Source: G038396625 sp038396625
GTDB taxonomy: Bacteria; Bacillota; Clostridia; Peptostreptococcales; Thermotaleaceae
DNA length: 64,000 bases
Assembly (NCBI GenBank): GCA_038396625.1
Contig: CP121688.1
Coordinates: forward strand, 4,015,339-4,079,338
Direction of reading: 5' to 3'
The position numbers and the translations under genes are program-made. Below are positions 42,094 to 51,091 of the stretch, piece after piece. How positions within the stretch are numbered: position 1 is the first letter of the stretch; every line of letters begins with the position of its first letter. The notes below the pieces were generated by a model. It ran no database searches. It saw only the letters and a program-made list of their open reading frames with translations, and had not been told where the DNA came from.

Positions 42094-43098
42094 CTATGAT
42101 CGCACTGCTGCAACTTTACGAATGCTTTCCATCAAATAGCCAAATTTATGGGGCTTTAAAGATTGGGCACCATCGGATAAAGCTTGCTCAGGTTGATGAT
42201 GAACTTCTATCATTAATCCATCTGCGCCAACTGCAATAGCTGCTTTGGAAAGAGGTTCAACCATTGACCACTTACCTGTAGCATGACTTGGATCTACAAT
42301 AATTGGTAAATGACTCAATTCTTTGATTACAGGAATAGCACTTAAGTCCAATGTATTTCTTGTGTAGTTTTCAAAAGTTCTTATCCCTCTTTCACATAGG
42401 ATCACATTTACATTCCCCTCTGACATAATATATTCAGCCGCCATTAATAATTCTTCAATAGTTGCAGATAAACCTCTTTTTAGCAGTATAGGAAGTTTAC
42501 TTTTTCCTGCTTTCTTTAATAGAGGAAAGTTTTGCATATTTCTTGCACCTATTTGTAATACATCTGCATATGCTTCTACAATATCAAAAGTTTCCATACA
42601 CATAACCTCTGTAACAATTGGTAACCCAGTTTCTTCTTTTGCCTTTTTTAAAAGTTTTAATCCATCTTCTCCTAATCCCTGGAAGCTGTAGGGAGAAGTT
42701 CTAGGTTTGAAAGCACCCCCTCTTAAAAAGGTGGCTCCATGTTCTTTGACACTGTAAGCGATAGTCATTAATTGCTCTTCGCTTTCTACAGAGCAAGGTC
42801 CTGCCATCACAGCAATATTGCCTCCTCCAATTTGCTGCTCCCCTATTTGTATGATGGTATCCTTTGGATGAAACATTCTACTTGCAAGTTTGAAAGGATG
42901 TTGGACATGAATGAGTCGCTCCACATGTATATTGGCCTCAATTTGGCTGGGATTAATTTTGCTGGTATCTCCTACTAAACCTAGTAAACAGTAATTTTCT
43001 CCTTGAGAAGTATGCACCTGACACCCTAAACTCTCCATCTTTCTTTGAATTTTTTCAACCTCTGATTTTTTTACAGCTGGTTTCATCACAATTACCAT
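42094..43098 (-). CDS. aroF: 3-deoxy-7-phosphoheptulonate (DAHP) synthase
   Basis: A 334 aa first enzyme of the shikimate pathway, AroA(I)beta class with an N-terminal ferredoxin-like regulatory domain (about 1-70) as in Thermotoga DAHP synthase. Catalytic barrel motifs: AGPCSVES, GGAFKPRTSPYSFQG, CERGIRTFE, VDPSHATG. Regulated by the attenuator 45-280 bases upstream (leader peptide plus terminator). Strong ribosome site AAGGAGG. Confidence 0.95.
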   Translation of the reverse strand: MVIVMKPAVKKSEVEKIQRKMESLGCQVHTSQGENYCLLGLVGDTSKINPSQIEANIHVERLIHVQHPFKLASRMFHPKDTIIQIGEQQIGGGNIAVMAGPCSVESEEQLMTIAYSVKEHGATFLRGGAFKPRTSPYSFQGLGEDGLKLLKKAKEETGLPIVTEVMCMETFDIVEAYADVLQIGARNMQNFPLLKKAGKSKLPILLKRGLSATIEELLMAAEYIMSEGNVNVILCERGIRTFENYTRNTLDLSAIPVIKELSHLPIIVDPSHATGKWSMVEPLSKAAIAVGADGLMIEVHHQPEQALSDGAQSLKPHKFGYLMESIRKVAAVRS

Positions 43099-43144
43099 AA
43101 TAAATTCCTCCTTGTATATTATTTTAAAATTTGTTTTTAGGTAT

Positions 43145-43174
43145 AAAAAAAGGAGACTGCTCTAAGCATCTCCT
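43145..43174 (-). terminator. Attenuator terminator upstream of aroF
   Basis: On the minus strand AAGGAGATGC-TTAGA-GCAGTCTCC followed by TTTTTTT, 47 bases before the aroF ATG and 42 bases after the leader-peptide stop. The 5' arm GAGATxCTTAG can alternatively pair with CTAAG...ATCTC (about 43228-43250) inside the leader ORF, an antiterminator. Confidence 0.85.
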
Positions 43175-43216
43175 TGGACATATACCATACAATAAGGTGA
43201 AAAATCACTACACCTA

Positions 43217-43375
43217 TTATTTACTACTTTGTAAAACGAGAGATCTTCTTAGAAGAGGATTTATATATCTATATTTTTTCCATGCAAAACAGCCAGCGCC
43301 CTTAAAATAAAAGCCCCAGAAAAAGCAAAAATAATAGATATTCATTTGCCAATCCTTTCTAATTTGATCTAACAT
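43217..43375 (-). CDS. Aromatic-rich leader peptide of the aroF attenuator
   Basis: A 52 aa ORF with ATG 43375 preceded by AAGGATGG. Fourteen of 52 residues are aromatic (three Trp, five Tyr, six Phe), concentrated in IYYFCFFWGFYF at residues 13-24 and FAWKKYRY at 30-37. It is followed by a terminator before aroF. This is the layout of ribosome-mediated attenuation: starvation for Trp, Tyr or Phe would stall the ribosome and favour the antiterminator. A second in-frame ATG (residue 11) with AAAGGA could also start it. Confidence 0.8.
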   Translation of the reverse strand: MLDQIRKDWQMNIYYFCFFWGFYFKGAGCFAWKKYRYINPLLRRSLVLQSSK

Positions 43376-43515
43376 AATAACCATCCTTCAGATTTTTTAG
43401 AATATTTTAATAAACATTATATGAAAACCAAATACAATTGTCAATACATCCTTCACATTTCTATAAATTATTAGCATACTTAAAATAAATCTATAAACCT
43501 TCCATGCTTTTAATG

Positions 43516-44580
43516 TTATTTTATGATCTCTTTATGGACATACGCTGAGGTCATAGCTGCAAGTAAAGCACCATAATTCATTTTCAATTCTACAATATCG
43601 CCGATCTTAAATTTTCTTTTTGCATCTGTAATATCTAATAGTAAATGATCACTACTTGCACCAAAAACCCCTACACCTTCATCCTTTGGCATTATACCAT
43701 CTAATAGTATATCTTGTCTTCCCATAGCTACAATGGCTCTTTTTCTAATACCCTTATCTTCAAAGGTAGGAATATTTCCAAAAGCATCTATGCCTCTTCT
43801 TCCAATGGGTACAGTAGGTTTATCCTTAATTTCTACAATTTGACCGAACAATCGAAATGCATCGTCATATAATCCATCTATGGTTTTATCGTATACATCT
43901 TCTTTTCCTAGTACAATAGCTTGCCCACATCTTAAATGATTAATTCCTTTCGGAATCTTGTCTTCCCAAACAAGATACAATCCATTAGAATTTGCTGCAG
44001 AGACAATTTCCAGGGAAATGTTATAGGCTTCTTCCAAATCTTCCTTCATCTTCGCAAGTTTTTGAAAGGAATGTTCCTCTGGAATAATTCCACCATAGCA
44101 TCCAAAATTCACTCCTAAGCCTATAAGCTTAATGCCTTTTAGAGGAATTATTTTCTCAACCACGTGAAACAAATCATTCTCCCAGATTCCTTCTCTTAAG
44201 TCCCCTAAATCAATCATTAAAATTACTTGGTGTAATTTATTTTTTTGAAGTGCTACTTCAGAAATTTTTTCCATTACCTCTACTTCTGAATTCAAACTAA
44301 TATCTACGTAGTCAACAAGGTCTTCGATCTCACTTAACATAGGAATTCTTAATAACATTTTAGGAATAGGGAGTTGGTGAAGCTTTTTGATATTTTGCAT
44401 TCTCGAATCTGCCAACATTCCCACACCTGCATTCATAATTGTTTTTGCAATTTCTGGACATCCGCAAAACACTTTGGTTACTGCTGCAATATTAATTCCT
44501 TTTTCCTTACATTGTCCTACTAAAGTTTTGGCATTATGGTGTATTTTTTTTAAGTCAATTTCTAATCTTGGATATTGCAT
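43516..44580 (-). CDS. orr: Alanine/ornithine racemase-family PLP enzyme
   Basis: A 354 aa PLP enzyme with the alanine-racemase-like N-terminal barrel (RLEIDLKKIHHNAKTL, AAVTKVFCG with the PLP lysine) and C-terminal beta domain ending SAYVHKEIIK. Length and pattern match clostridial ornithine racemase and the YhfX/alanine-ornithine racemase group. Ornithine racemase feeds ornithine fermentation; the substrate here is inferred. ATG 44580 follows GGGGGAAG. The 25-residue upstream frame extension is not protein-like. Confidence 0.78.
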   Translation of the reverse strand: MQYPRLEIDLKKIHHNAKTLVGQCKEKGINIAAVTKVFCGCPEIAKTIMNAGVGMLADSRMQNIKKLHQLPIPKMLLRIPMLSEIEDLVDYVDISLNSEVEVMEKISEVALQKNKLHQVILMIDLGDLREGIWENDLFHVVEKIIPLKGIKLIGLGVNFGCYGGIIPEEHSFQKLAKMKEDLEEAYNISLEIVSAANSNGLYLVWEDKIPKGINHLRCGQAIVLGKEDVYDKTIDGLYDDAFRLFGQIVEIKDKPTVPIGRRGIDAFGNIPTFEDKGIRKRAIVAMGRQDILLDGIMPKDEGVGVFGASSDHLLLDITDAKRKFKIGDIVELKMNYGALLAAMTSAYVHKEIIK

Positions 44581-44727
44581 AAATACTTCCCCCTGTTCTT
44601 TTTTTATCTTAGTTCCCATTCTAGGATTAAGACCTCCACCTTTAAGGTTTAGCATAGGTGGACATTCAAATCTTATCTTATGTACATACCCTATTATATA
44701 TTATTTCATTTATATTTTAAACATTGC

Positions 44728-45831
44728 CTATTGAATCAAATATTTGGAATGCTTTTGCTCATGTTTTCCCATTATTTTAGAGAAGCTTATACAAAGTATC
44801 TTTCTTAGGGGTTTAATTCTTGCACAACCTTTATTAATTCCTAATATACTCCACACTAATCCTTTTCTCAAAGGATCATACAATTCTTCATAGCATAAGC
44901 GTTCATAATCCCATAAATTTCTTTGTAGTATCTGCTGTGCAGCAATTTTTCCACTACGTATTGCATAATAAATTCCTTCCCCTGTTAGAGGATCCACAAA
45001 ACTAGCTGCATCTCCTATTAATATAATATTGTTCTGTTTAATTTTTCTTTTAAATCCTCCAGCAGGTAAAAATGCTCCTTGTATTTTTATTGCTTCTATA
45101 TCAAATTCATAGAATGTTTTTAAATCCTGCAAATATGATTTAAAAAACTTTATGAATGTATTTCTTTTCCAAGCTGGTCCACCTATACCTACGTGAATAC
45201 TTTTCTGATAGGGAATAGCCCATCCCATAGAATGGCCAATCGGAATATGAAATAATTTGAAGTCTAGTGGTATTTTTTCATTTCTTATAGCCAGATTTGC
45301 ACTTAAAGAAAATCCCATTTTGTATCGATCCACCTTTGTGGGATTATGCACATAGTTTTTTACCTTGCTAAAAACCCCGTCACTTCCTATCAGTTGTTTA
45401 CAATAGTAGATACCTGTTGATGTAAATATCTTCATTACATCTTGACATTGTTCTACATGATAAAACTTTGTATTTTCATAAAATTGCACACCCTCTGCAA
45501 TAGCTCTATTTAATAAGTGATGATCTAAGTCTATTCTAGAAATAGTTATGCCTAATAATTGATTGCTCTCATAGGTAGTCCCCTTTAGTTTATGGGTATA
45601 TACGGAGATTTTTTTAATTTTATGATGAATATAACAGGATGGAATCTCAAAATCTAGTTCATTTAATGCTTTAACCGGTACTAATCCTCCACAAATTTTA
45701 TTTCTAGGAAACTTTTCTTTGTCTATTAAAAGTACTTTCTGTCCCCCTCGAGCTAATTCCCTTGCAGCTGTTGATCCGGAGGGTCCGGCTCCTACCACAA
45801 TCGTGTCATAGGCTTCCTTATATGATGGCAT
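44728..45831 (-). CDS. Geranylgeranyl reductase-family flavoprotein
   Basis: A 367 aa FAD-dependent oxidoreductase. N-terminal Rossmann motif (TIVVGAGPSGSTAARELA), KFPRNKICGG, and the second FAD motif IILIGDAASFVDPLTGEGI fit the geranylgeranyl reductase/digeranylgeranylglycerophospholipid reductase family, which reduces isoprenoid double bonds. Substrate in this organism unknown. Weak ribosome site. Confidence 0.8.
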   Translation of the reverse strand: MPSYKEAYDTIVVGAGPSGSTAARELARGGQKVLLIDKEKFPRNKICGGLVPVKALNELDFEIPSCYIHHKIKKISVYTHKLKGTTYESNQLLGITISRIDLDHHLLNRAIAEGVQFYENTKFYHVEQCQDVMKIFTSTGIYYCKQLIGSDGVFSKVKNYVHNPTKVDRYKMGFSLSANLAIRNEKIPLDFKLFHIPIGHSMGWAIPYQKSIHVGIGGPAWKRNTFIKFFKSYLQDLKTFYEFDIEAIKIQGAFLPAGGFKRKIKQNNIILIGDAASFVDPLTGEGIYYAIRSGKIAAQQILQRNLWDYERLCYEELYDPLRKGLVWSILGINKGCARIKPLRKILCISFSKIMGKHEQKHSKYLIQ

Positions 45832-46108
45832 ATTTTTCTTTCAACTCCTACTTTGATCTTATTATGTACATAGTAAATAAGGTTTTTATCAGCGATTCTT
45901 TAAAGTGTCTACTGCCTTACTAACAATGGCCTACAATTGCCTATTTATTAATAGATTGATCTTTTTACATCTTTCTATTTTTTGTTGAATTACAAAAGCT
46001 TATACTTTTCATTCTAAAAATTTGTACAATCTATGAAATCTCTTCAATATTTGTTCATATTTTTCTATTTCCCCTCATAGACATTAAAAAACAAACATCA
46101 CACCACAT

Positions 46109-46137
46109 GCATTGAATCATCCTATTTGGGAAACACT
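46109..46137 (+). promoter_or_regulatory. Candidate forespore (sigma-F/G) promoter of yyaC
   Basis: GCATT at 46109-46113 and GGAAACACT at 46129-46137 are separated by 15 bases, fitting the sigma-F/sigma-G pattern (GYATA, then GGNNANANT). It lies 37 bases before the yyaC ATG. Nothing else was seen in the gap 45832-46108. Confidence 0.5.
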
Positions 46138-46173
46138 TTTATTATACATAAGAGAAAGGAGTTGGACATTTTA

Positions 46174-46773
46174 ATGCATAACGCCTATTCTTTAGGTGTT
46201 CAGTCTATCGACGTGAATAAACCTATGGCAATCAATCAATTTAATACTGCTTTGTTAGAATATCTCACGGTTTATTACACTCATGATTATCATGATTTGG
46301 TCATTATGTGTATAGGTACAGATCGATCTACAGGAGACGCTTTAGGTCCTTTAATTGGTTATAAATTAAAAAAAGCTTTAAGAAGATATAAAAATGTTTT
46401 TGTCCATGGCACTTTAGAAGAACCTGTGCATGCAAAAAATTTGAATGAAGCGATTGACTTTGTTCACAAAACTTATCACCGACCATTTATTATTGCTATT
46501 GATGCTTGTTTAGGAAAAATTGAAAGAGTAGGATATGTTACAATTGGTGATGGTCCTCTAAAACCTGGTGCAGGCGTCAATAAAAATTTGCCTTCTGTAG
46601 GAAATATACATATCACTGGCATTGTCAATCTAGGTGGCTTTATGGAATACATCATATTGCAAAATACAAGACTCGGTCTTGTGATGAAAATGGCTGATGC
46701 GATTTCAGAAGGCATTCGTTATGGGTTGTGGAAATTCATGAATAAAATAGAAAAGGAACGGTCTAGTTTATAA
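46174..46773 (+). CDS. yyaC: YyaC, spore-specific GPR-like protein
   Basis: A 199 aa protein of the YyaC family related to the germination protease fold. Motifs IMCIGTDRSTGDALGPLIG, IDACLGKIERVGYVTIGDGPLKPGAG and HITGIVNLGGF. In Bacillus yyaC sits beside spo0J and is forespore-expressed. ATG 46174 is chosen; the AGGAG is 12 bases away, longer than usual, and an in-frame TTG overlaps it. Supports a sporulating host. Confidence 0.9.
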   Translation: MHNAYSLGVQSIDVNKPMAINQFNTALLEYLTVYYTHDYHDLVIMCIGTDRSTGDALGPLIGYKLKKALRRYKNVFVHGTLEEPVHAKNLNEAIDFVHKTYHRPFIIAIDACLGKIERVGYVTIGDGPLKPGAGVNKNLPSVGNIHITGIVNLGGFMEYIILQNTRLGLVMKMADAISEGIRYGLWKFMNKIEKERSSL

Positions 46774-46790
46774 TATTACTAGACCATTCC
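46755..46790 (+). terminator. Terminator of yyaC
   Basis: Stem GGAACGGTCTAG/CTAGACCATTCC (one mismatch) with a 12-base loop across the stop codon. Confidence 0.7.
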
Positions 46791-46822
46791 TAAGCCTATG
46801 TATTTTATCTATTTGGATCTCT

Positions 46823-47089
46823 TTAAAATAAAGACTCATAAGATCTTCTTTCAATTGCATAGATTATTTCATCTATGCCCTTATTTCGTGCATTTATAAT
46901 AATTGCTCCTTTATCCATATCAATCACATCATCAAAATTGTTTAAATAACTTAATGAGCTATTATCACTATCATATAGAATAGCATCTACATAACCATCA
47001 TATTTTTCATGCACCACTTCATATCCTCTTGCTTCTAATTCTTTTCCTATTTGTTCTAACTCTTTCTGTATTGCTACTACTTTTGGCAT
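46823..47089 (-). CDS. YkuS-like small protein (UPF0180)
   Basis: An 88 aa protein resembling YkuS/UPF0180: N-terminal helix (QKELEQIGKELEARGYEVV), acidic middle and a C-terminal AIIINARNKGIDEIIYAIE. Function unknown. It follows a short hypothetical frame and precedes no obvious partner. Confidence 0.75.
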   Translation of the reverse strand: MPKVVAIQKELEQIGKELEARGYEVVHEKYDGYVDAILYDSDNSSLSYLNNFDDVIDMDKGAIIINARNKGIDEIIYAIERRSYESLF

Positions 47090-47131
47090 AGAAACACCTC
47101 CTAGCTGTATTATGACTAGAAGGTTTCCATT

Positions 47132-47314
47132 TTATACTTTTTTATATGAGATTTCTCTTATTTTCTTTCTTCCTATTTCCTTAGGAACCAAAACCTTTAT
47201 GCCTTTAGAAACGACCTCAAACTTCACAGAGGTACTTTCTCCAATAATGTCTCTATCTAGATTGATCAAAAATAGCTGTACACTTGTAATACTTATTTCT
47301 TTTCCTTCATACAA
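47132..47314 (-). CDS. Short hypothetical frame, start uncertain
   Basis: Sixty residues from a TTG, rich in Ile/Val/Lys with beta character (STSVKFEVVSKGIKVLVPKEIGRKK). The frame is open further upstream to about 47380 without an ATG, GTG or better TTG, so either the true start is non-standard or this is a gene remnant. AAGGAAG lies six bases before the TTG. Family not recognised. Confidence 0.35.
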   Translation of the reverse strand: MYEGKEISITSVQLFLINLDRDIIGESTSVKFEVVSKGIKVLVPKEIGRKKIREISYKKV

Positions 47315-47378
47315 TTGTACTTCCTTATGATGAATATGATCCCCTGAAAAAATGATAGGAAATAATTTGATTTGTCTC

Positions 47379-47906
47379 CTATGCCATAATCTTTATGTAC
47401 TCATCTAAGGAATTATGTTTTGCTCTATCTATTGCTTGTACTTCTTCTGCCGATAAATTCTGTGTAGCTTTTCCTTTTTTGATGGGTTTTCCATAAACCA
47501 CATGATTATTTCTGCTATAAAGACTTGATACAATAAAACCATTGTTTTGTTTATCTAATAAAGCAATAGAAAAACTTAAGTTCCCACCTACATCTTCAAA
47601 CGCATTATACTGAACCATCCCGATTTTTTGGACACAGTGCAATAAGTTTTCTTGTATTTCCTCTATTTTTCCTGTAATCTGATTGATTTGAATATCTAAA
47701 TTGTCTATCTTTTCATAATACTGATAAATAATTTCTTCGAGATTTTTTCCCTCCATGTTTTGGGATAAACTTTGATATTTTTTTTCTAATCTAGATAATT
47801 TTAATCCTTGTATCAATAAGGCAATCAGTGCTCCCACACTTATCATTGCACTGTATAATACAATCATTTCTTGATTTTGCTTTATGAATGTAAATAATAT
47901 TTCCAT
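47379..47906 (-). CDS. DUF4446 family protein
   Basis: A 175 aa protein with one N-terminal membrane helix (MIVLYSAMISVGALIALLIQG), a coiled coil (about 40-95) and the DUF4446 core (QYNAFEDVGGNLSFSIALLDKQNNGFIVSSLYSR). Common near parB/noc in Firmicutes. Function unknown. Confidence 0.85.
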   Translation of the reverse strand: MEILFTFIKQNQEMIVLYSAMISVGALIALLIQGLKLSRLEKKYQSLSQNMEGKNLEEIIYQYYEKIDNLDIQINQITGKIEEIQENLLHCVQKIGMVQYNAFEDVGGNLSFSIALLDKQNNGFIVSSLYSRNNHVVYGKPIKKGKATQNLSAEEVQAIDRAKHNSLDEYIKIMA

Positions 47907-48082
47907 TGCTTTCCCCCTCGTATAATATGTTTAGATCCTATTTTTTAGTGGTCTAAGCATATTTACTTTTTATTCTTTATTTCAATTTTTAATTGAGATA
48001 TCCTAATGCTAAAATAGACTTAGAATGATTAGCGAAGGATAATTCTTTTCCCCCTTGCAAAACCATTAGGTTATTGCCAAAA

Positions 48083-48210
48083 TAGCATGCTTCCTGACTT
48101 AGTCGTCATATTCTGCTAACTACAGATGCTGCATCTCTTTGATTAGACCAACAGCAAGGTAGTTTTCAAAGATGAATGCTAATAGTGCGAGGTTGCAGTC
48201 AGCGGCTAAG
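48083..48210 (+). ncRNA. Candidate IS110 bridge RNA
   Basis: Nested complementary segments lie upstream of the transposase: CTTAG (48098-48102) with CTAAG (48206-48210), CTGACT (48094-48099) with AGTCAG (48197-48202), TAGCAT (48083-48088) with ATGCTA (48176-48181), and CATCTcTTTGA (48132-48142) with TCAAAGATG (48166-48174) around a 23-base loop. Not all can form at once. IS110 transposases use such an RNA to bridge donor and target DNA. Exact ends and guide loops are not resolved. Confidence 0.45.
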
Positions 48211-48269
48211 ATAAGGATATCTCTTTTACTAATTGTTCATCGTTATTTCCCATGAAAGGTGGTGATTTT

Positions 48270-49547
48270 GTGAAGAACAATTTTATGTCTACTTTATTTG
48301 TTGGTATTGATGTTAGTTCTAAGACTAACGTTTTATGTGCTCTAGATTATCAAGGCAATAAGCTTCTAAATCTAAAGGCTCTGAACAATCAACCTGGTGC
48401 CGAATCTATTTTAGATAACATCTTAAACTGTTTGGTTTCTAATAGCCTGAAATATGTTGTTATCGCTTTAGAATCAACTTCTTTTTACAGTACTCACATT
48501 GCAAATTTTTTGTCTTCTAACGAAATACTTTTAACTTATAAGCCTCTTGTTTATTGTCTTAATCCAAAGACTATTTCTAATTATAGAAAGTCTTTTGTTG
48601 ATATGGATAAAACTGATCCCCTTGATTCTTATATTATAGATGATTTTGCTAGATGTGGTAGAATAACCTCCGAACCCTGGCGGGGAGCCCAATTTCTTGC
48701 CCTACAAAGATTAACTCGCCATAGGCTTCATTTGGTTGAATGTATTACCCGTGAAAAAACCTATATGGTCTCTAATATTTATTTGAAGTTTAGCGAATTA
48801 GCAGTTTTAGATAAAGATGACAAGCCTTTTTCTAATACTTATGGAGCTACTTCGGCTGCAGTTTTAACTGAGTTTCTTTCCTTAGATGATATTACCTATT
48901 CATCTATTGAAGATCTTGTTGCATTTGTATCTGCTAAAGGAAAAAATCGTTTTAGTGATCCTTATGAAACAGCTAGGTTGTTGAAAAAAGCTTCTAGAGA
49001 TTCTTATCGCTTAGATAAAGTATTGTATGAGCCTATAAATGCTTCTATCGCTTCTTCTTTTAACCTTATTAAAGTCTTTGAAAATGAGATAAAGACTATT
49101 GATAAAGCCATTGAAAAAGCTATCAGAGGATTTAACGCTACGGAATACCAATCTCTTACATCTATTCCTGGTATCGGTCCAGTGCTTGCTAGCGGCATCC
49201 TTGCTGAAATAGGTACAATTACTTCTTTTAAATCTCATGATGCCTTAGCTAAGTATTCTGGTCTTACTTGGAGAGTAAATCAGTCCGGTAACTATTCTTC
49301 TGATGATACTAGGATGACTAAAACAGGTAATAAATATCTTAGATATTACTTAATTGAGGCTGCAAATTGCGTTAAGAACTACTTACCAGAGTATAAAGAA
49401 TTTTACTCCAAGAAGTATGGCGAAGTTACAACCCATCAACATAAAAGAGCACTCGCACTTACATCTCGTAAATTAGTACGTCTGATTTTTGGATTGCTGA
49501 CTAAAAATCAAATCTACTCCAGCAGTAAAGTTGGAGAGATACAATAA
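48270..49547 (+). CDS. IS110-family transposase (DEDD recombinase)
   Basis: A 425 aa transposase. The N-terminal RuvC-like DEDD domain shows GIDVSSKTN, IALEST and DMDKTDPLDSYIIDDFARCGR. The C-terminal Tnp20 domain shows SIPGIGPVLASGILAEIG and the serine region QSGNYSSDDTRMTKTGNKYLR. All domains are intact, so the element may be active. Start at GTG 48270, five bases after AAGGTGGTG; an ATG at 48252 overlaps that ribosome site. Confidence 0.93.
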   Translation: MKNNFMSTLFVGIDVSSKTNVLCALDYQGNKLLNLKALNNQPGAESILDNILNCLVSNSLKYVVIALESTSFYSTHIANFLSSNEILLTYKPLVYCLNPKTISNYRKSFVDMDKTDPLDSYIIDDFARCGRITSEPWRGAQFLALQRLTRHRLHLVECITREKTYMVSNIYLKFSELAVLDKDDKPFSNTYGATSAAVLTEFLSLDDITYSSIEDLVAFVSAKGKNRFSDPYETARLLKKASRDSYRLDKVLYEPINASIASSFNLIKVFENEIKTIDKAIEKAIRGFNATEYQSLTSIPGIGPVLASGILAEIGTITSFKSHDALAKYSGLTWRVNQSGNYSSDDTRMTKTGNKYLRYYLIEAANCVKNYLPEYKEFYSKKYGEVTTHQHKRALALTSRKLVRLIFGLLTKNQIYSSSKVGEIQ

Positions 49548-49803
49548 AATATTTTTTTAATCTTTAGCCTGTTTTTTTCTTAAAAACCATAGGTTCTATT
49601 TGTGTTGCTCTTCTTTAGGATTTTTATTTGATTTCTTTAAAAATCTTTTCTTGACATATTACCAGATTGCTATAAAATACAAATTTTCTATGCACTTATT
49701 ATCTCATGGAATATCAAAAAAATAAATAGCATGTATTATTTTCATACATACTATTTTAAAGAAATTTAAAAACCTTATATTAATGTATTTAATGCATTTG
49801 GTT

Positions 49804-50946
49804 TTATAATTCTTCACAAATCTTCTTTAATGCCTCGACAGCTTTTATGATATCTTCCTTTGTTGTAAAATATCCTAAACTAAACCTTACTGTTCCTTGT
49901 TCAAACGTGCCTAGTGTCTGATGAGCCATTGGTGCACAATGTAAACCTGATCGAACAGCAATATCAAAAACCTTGTCTAGCACATAGCTGACTTCTGAAG
50001 AATCTTCCTCTCCAATATTGATTGAAATCACAGCTGCTTGTTTTTTTGAATCTTGGGGTCCATACACAATGATTTTTTCTATTTTCTTTAATTCTGAGAG
50101 CATATATGCTGTAAGGGCTTCTTCATGATTTCTGATCTTATCTAAGCCTTCTTCTAGAATGAACGCTACACCTGCCCCTAATCCTACAATTCCTGGTGTG
50201 TTAGGTGTTCCACTTTCATATCGATCTGGAATAATCTCTGGTTGCGTAAGCATTTCAGATTTGCTTCCTGTTCCTCCTTCTTTCATATGCATCAGCTCTA
50301 CACCTTCCCTAATATAGAGAATTCCAGTTCCTTGTGGTCCCATCAGACCTTTATGGCCAGGAGCCGCTAATAAGTCTATATTCATTTTTTGTACATCAAT
50401 ATCATAGACTCCTGCTGTTTGTGCTGCATCCACTAAGAATAAAGTCTTATTTTTTTTAGCAATTTCACCGATTTTTTCAATAGGCATTCGTGTACCTGAT
50501 ACATTAGATGCATGTGTTATCGCAATAAGTTTTGTATTTTCTTTGATAGCTGCTTGAATTTTTTCTGGATCTAGCATTCCCTTTTCATCACACTGCACTA
50601 CTGTATTTTCAACCCCAGATTTTTCTAGGGATTTGATAGGTCTTATCATAGAATTATGCTCCATACTTGTAGTGATCACATGATCCCCTGTTTTTAATAT
50701 CCCCTTTAATGCTAAGTTTAGTGAATCTGTGGCATTACAAGTAAATATAATTTGCATAGGATTATCAATATGAAATAATTGACACAGGAGTTCTCTTGTT
50801 CTATAAATAGCCCTTCCTGCCTTAAGTGCCAATTTATGTCCTGACCTTCCTGGATTTGCTCCATATTCCCTCATACACTGATCCATTGCTTGATATACCT
50901 TCTCTGGTTTTGGAAAGGTGGTCGCAGCATTATCTAAATAATTCAT
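49804..50946 (-). CDS. Class V aminotransferase, cysteine desulfurase-like
   Basis: A 380 aa fold-type I PLP enzyme (YLDNAATTFPKPEKVYQAM, TSMEHNS, VDAAQTAG, PGHKGLMGPQGTG with the PLP lysine, RSGLHCAPMAH with the catalytic cysteine). It matches the group of cysteine desulfurase/selenocysteine lyase-like enzymes seen with yedF in selenium-using anaerobes. GGGGGTG before ATG. It could mobilise sulfur or selenium; which one is not determined by sequence. Confidence 0.88.
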   Translation of the reverse strand: MNYLDNAATTFPKPEKVYQAMDQCMREYGANPGRSGHKLALKAGRAIYRTRELLCQLFHIDNPMQIIFTCNATDSLNLALKGILKTGDHVITTSMEHNSMIRPIKSLEKSGVENTVVQCDEKGMLDPEKIQAAIKENTKLIAITHASNVSGTRMPIEKIGEIAKKNKTLFLVDAAQTAGVYDIDVQKMNIDLLAAPGHKGLMGPQGTGILYIREGVELMHMKEGGTGSKSEMLTQPEIIPDRYESGTPNTPGIVGLGAGVAFILEEGLDKIRNHEEALTAYMLSELKKIEKIIVYGPQDSKKQAAVISINIGEEDSSEVSYVLDKVFDIAVRSGLHCAPMAHQTLGTFEQGTVRFSLGYFTTKEDIIKAVEALKKICEEL

Positions 50947-51054
50947 ATTTGCACCCCCATATTTGAATTAATGCTTCTTGATAAAACAGTTTCTCTATTA
51001 TTCTATGCACAAATTAGTTTTTATGCACGTAAAAAAATATATGAACAACATGCA

Positions 51055-51070
51055 TGTTTCATGTGAAACT
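51055..51070. promoter_or_regulatory. Variant parS site
   Basis: TGTTTCATGTGAAACT. Its complement reads AGTTTCACATGAAACA, sharing GTTTCACATGAAAC with the site at 53611-53624. It differs from the Bacillus consensus TGTTTCACGTGAAACA at two positions. Confidence 0.65.
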
Positions 51071-51091
51071 TTTCCTTTTACAAAATTTAAT

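Larger units (their letters stand above)
47980..49600 (+). mobile_element. IS110-family insertion sequence
   Basis: Single DEDD transposase gene with about 270-360 bases of structured non-coding DNA upstream and a short tail downstream, typical of IS110 elements, which lack clear terminal inverted repeats. Outer limits are approximate because no target duplication can be seen. It separates the DUF4446 gene from the cysteine-desulfurase-like gene. Confidence 0.7.

Noticed and set aside
43516..44655. Longer start for the ornithine racemase-like gene
   Set aside because: The first 25 residues are not protein-like and ATG 44580 has a good ribosome site.
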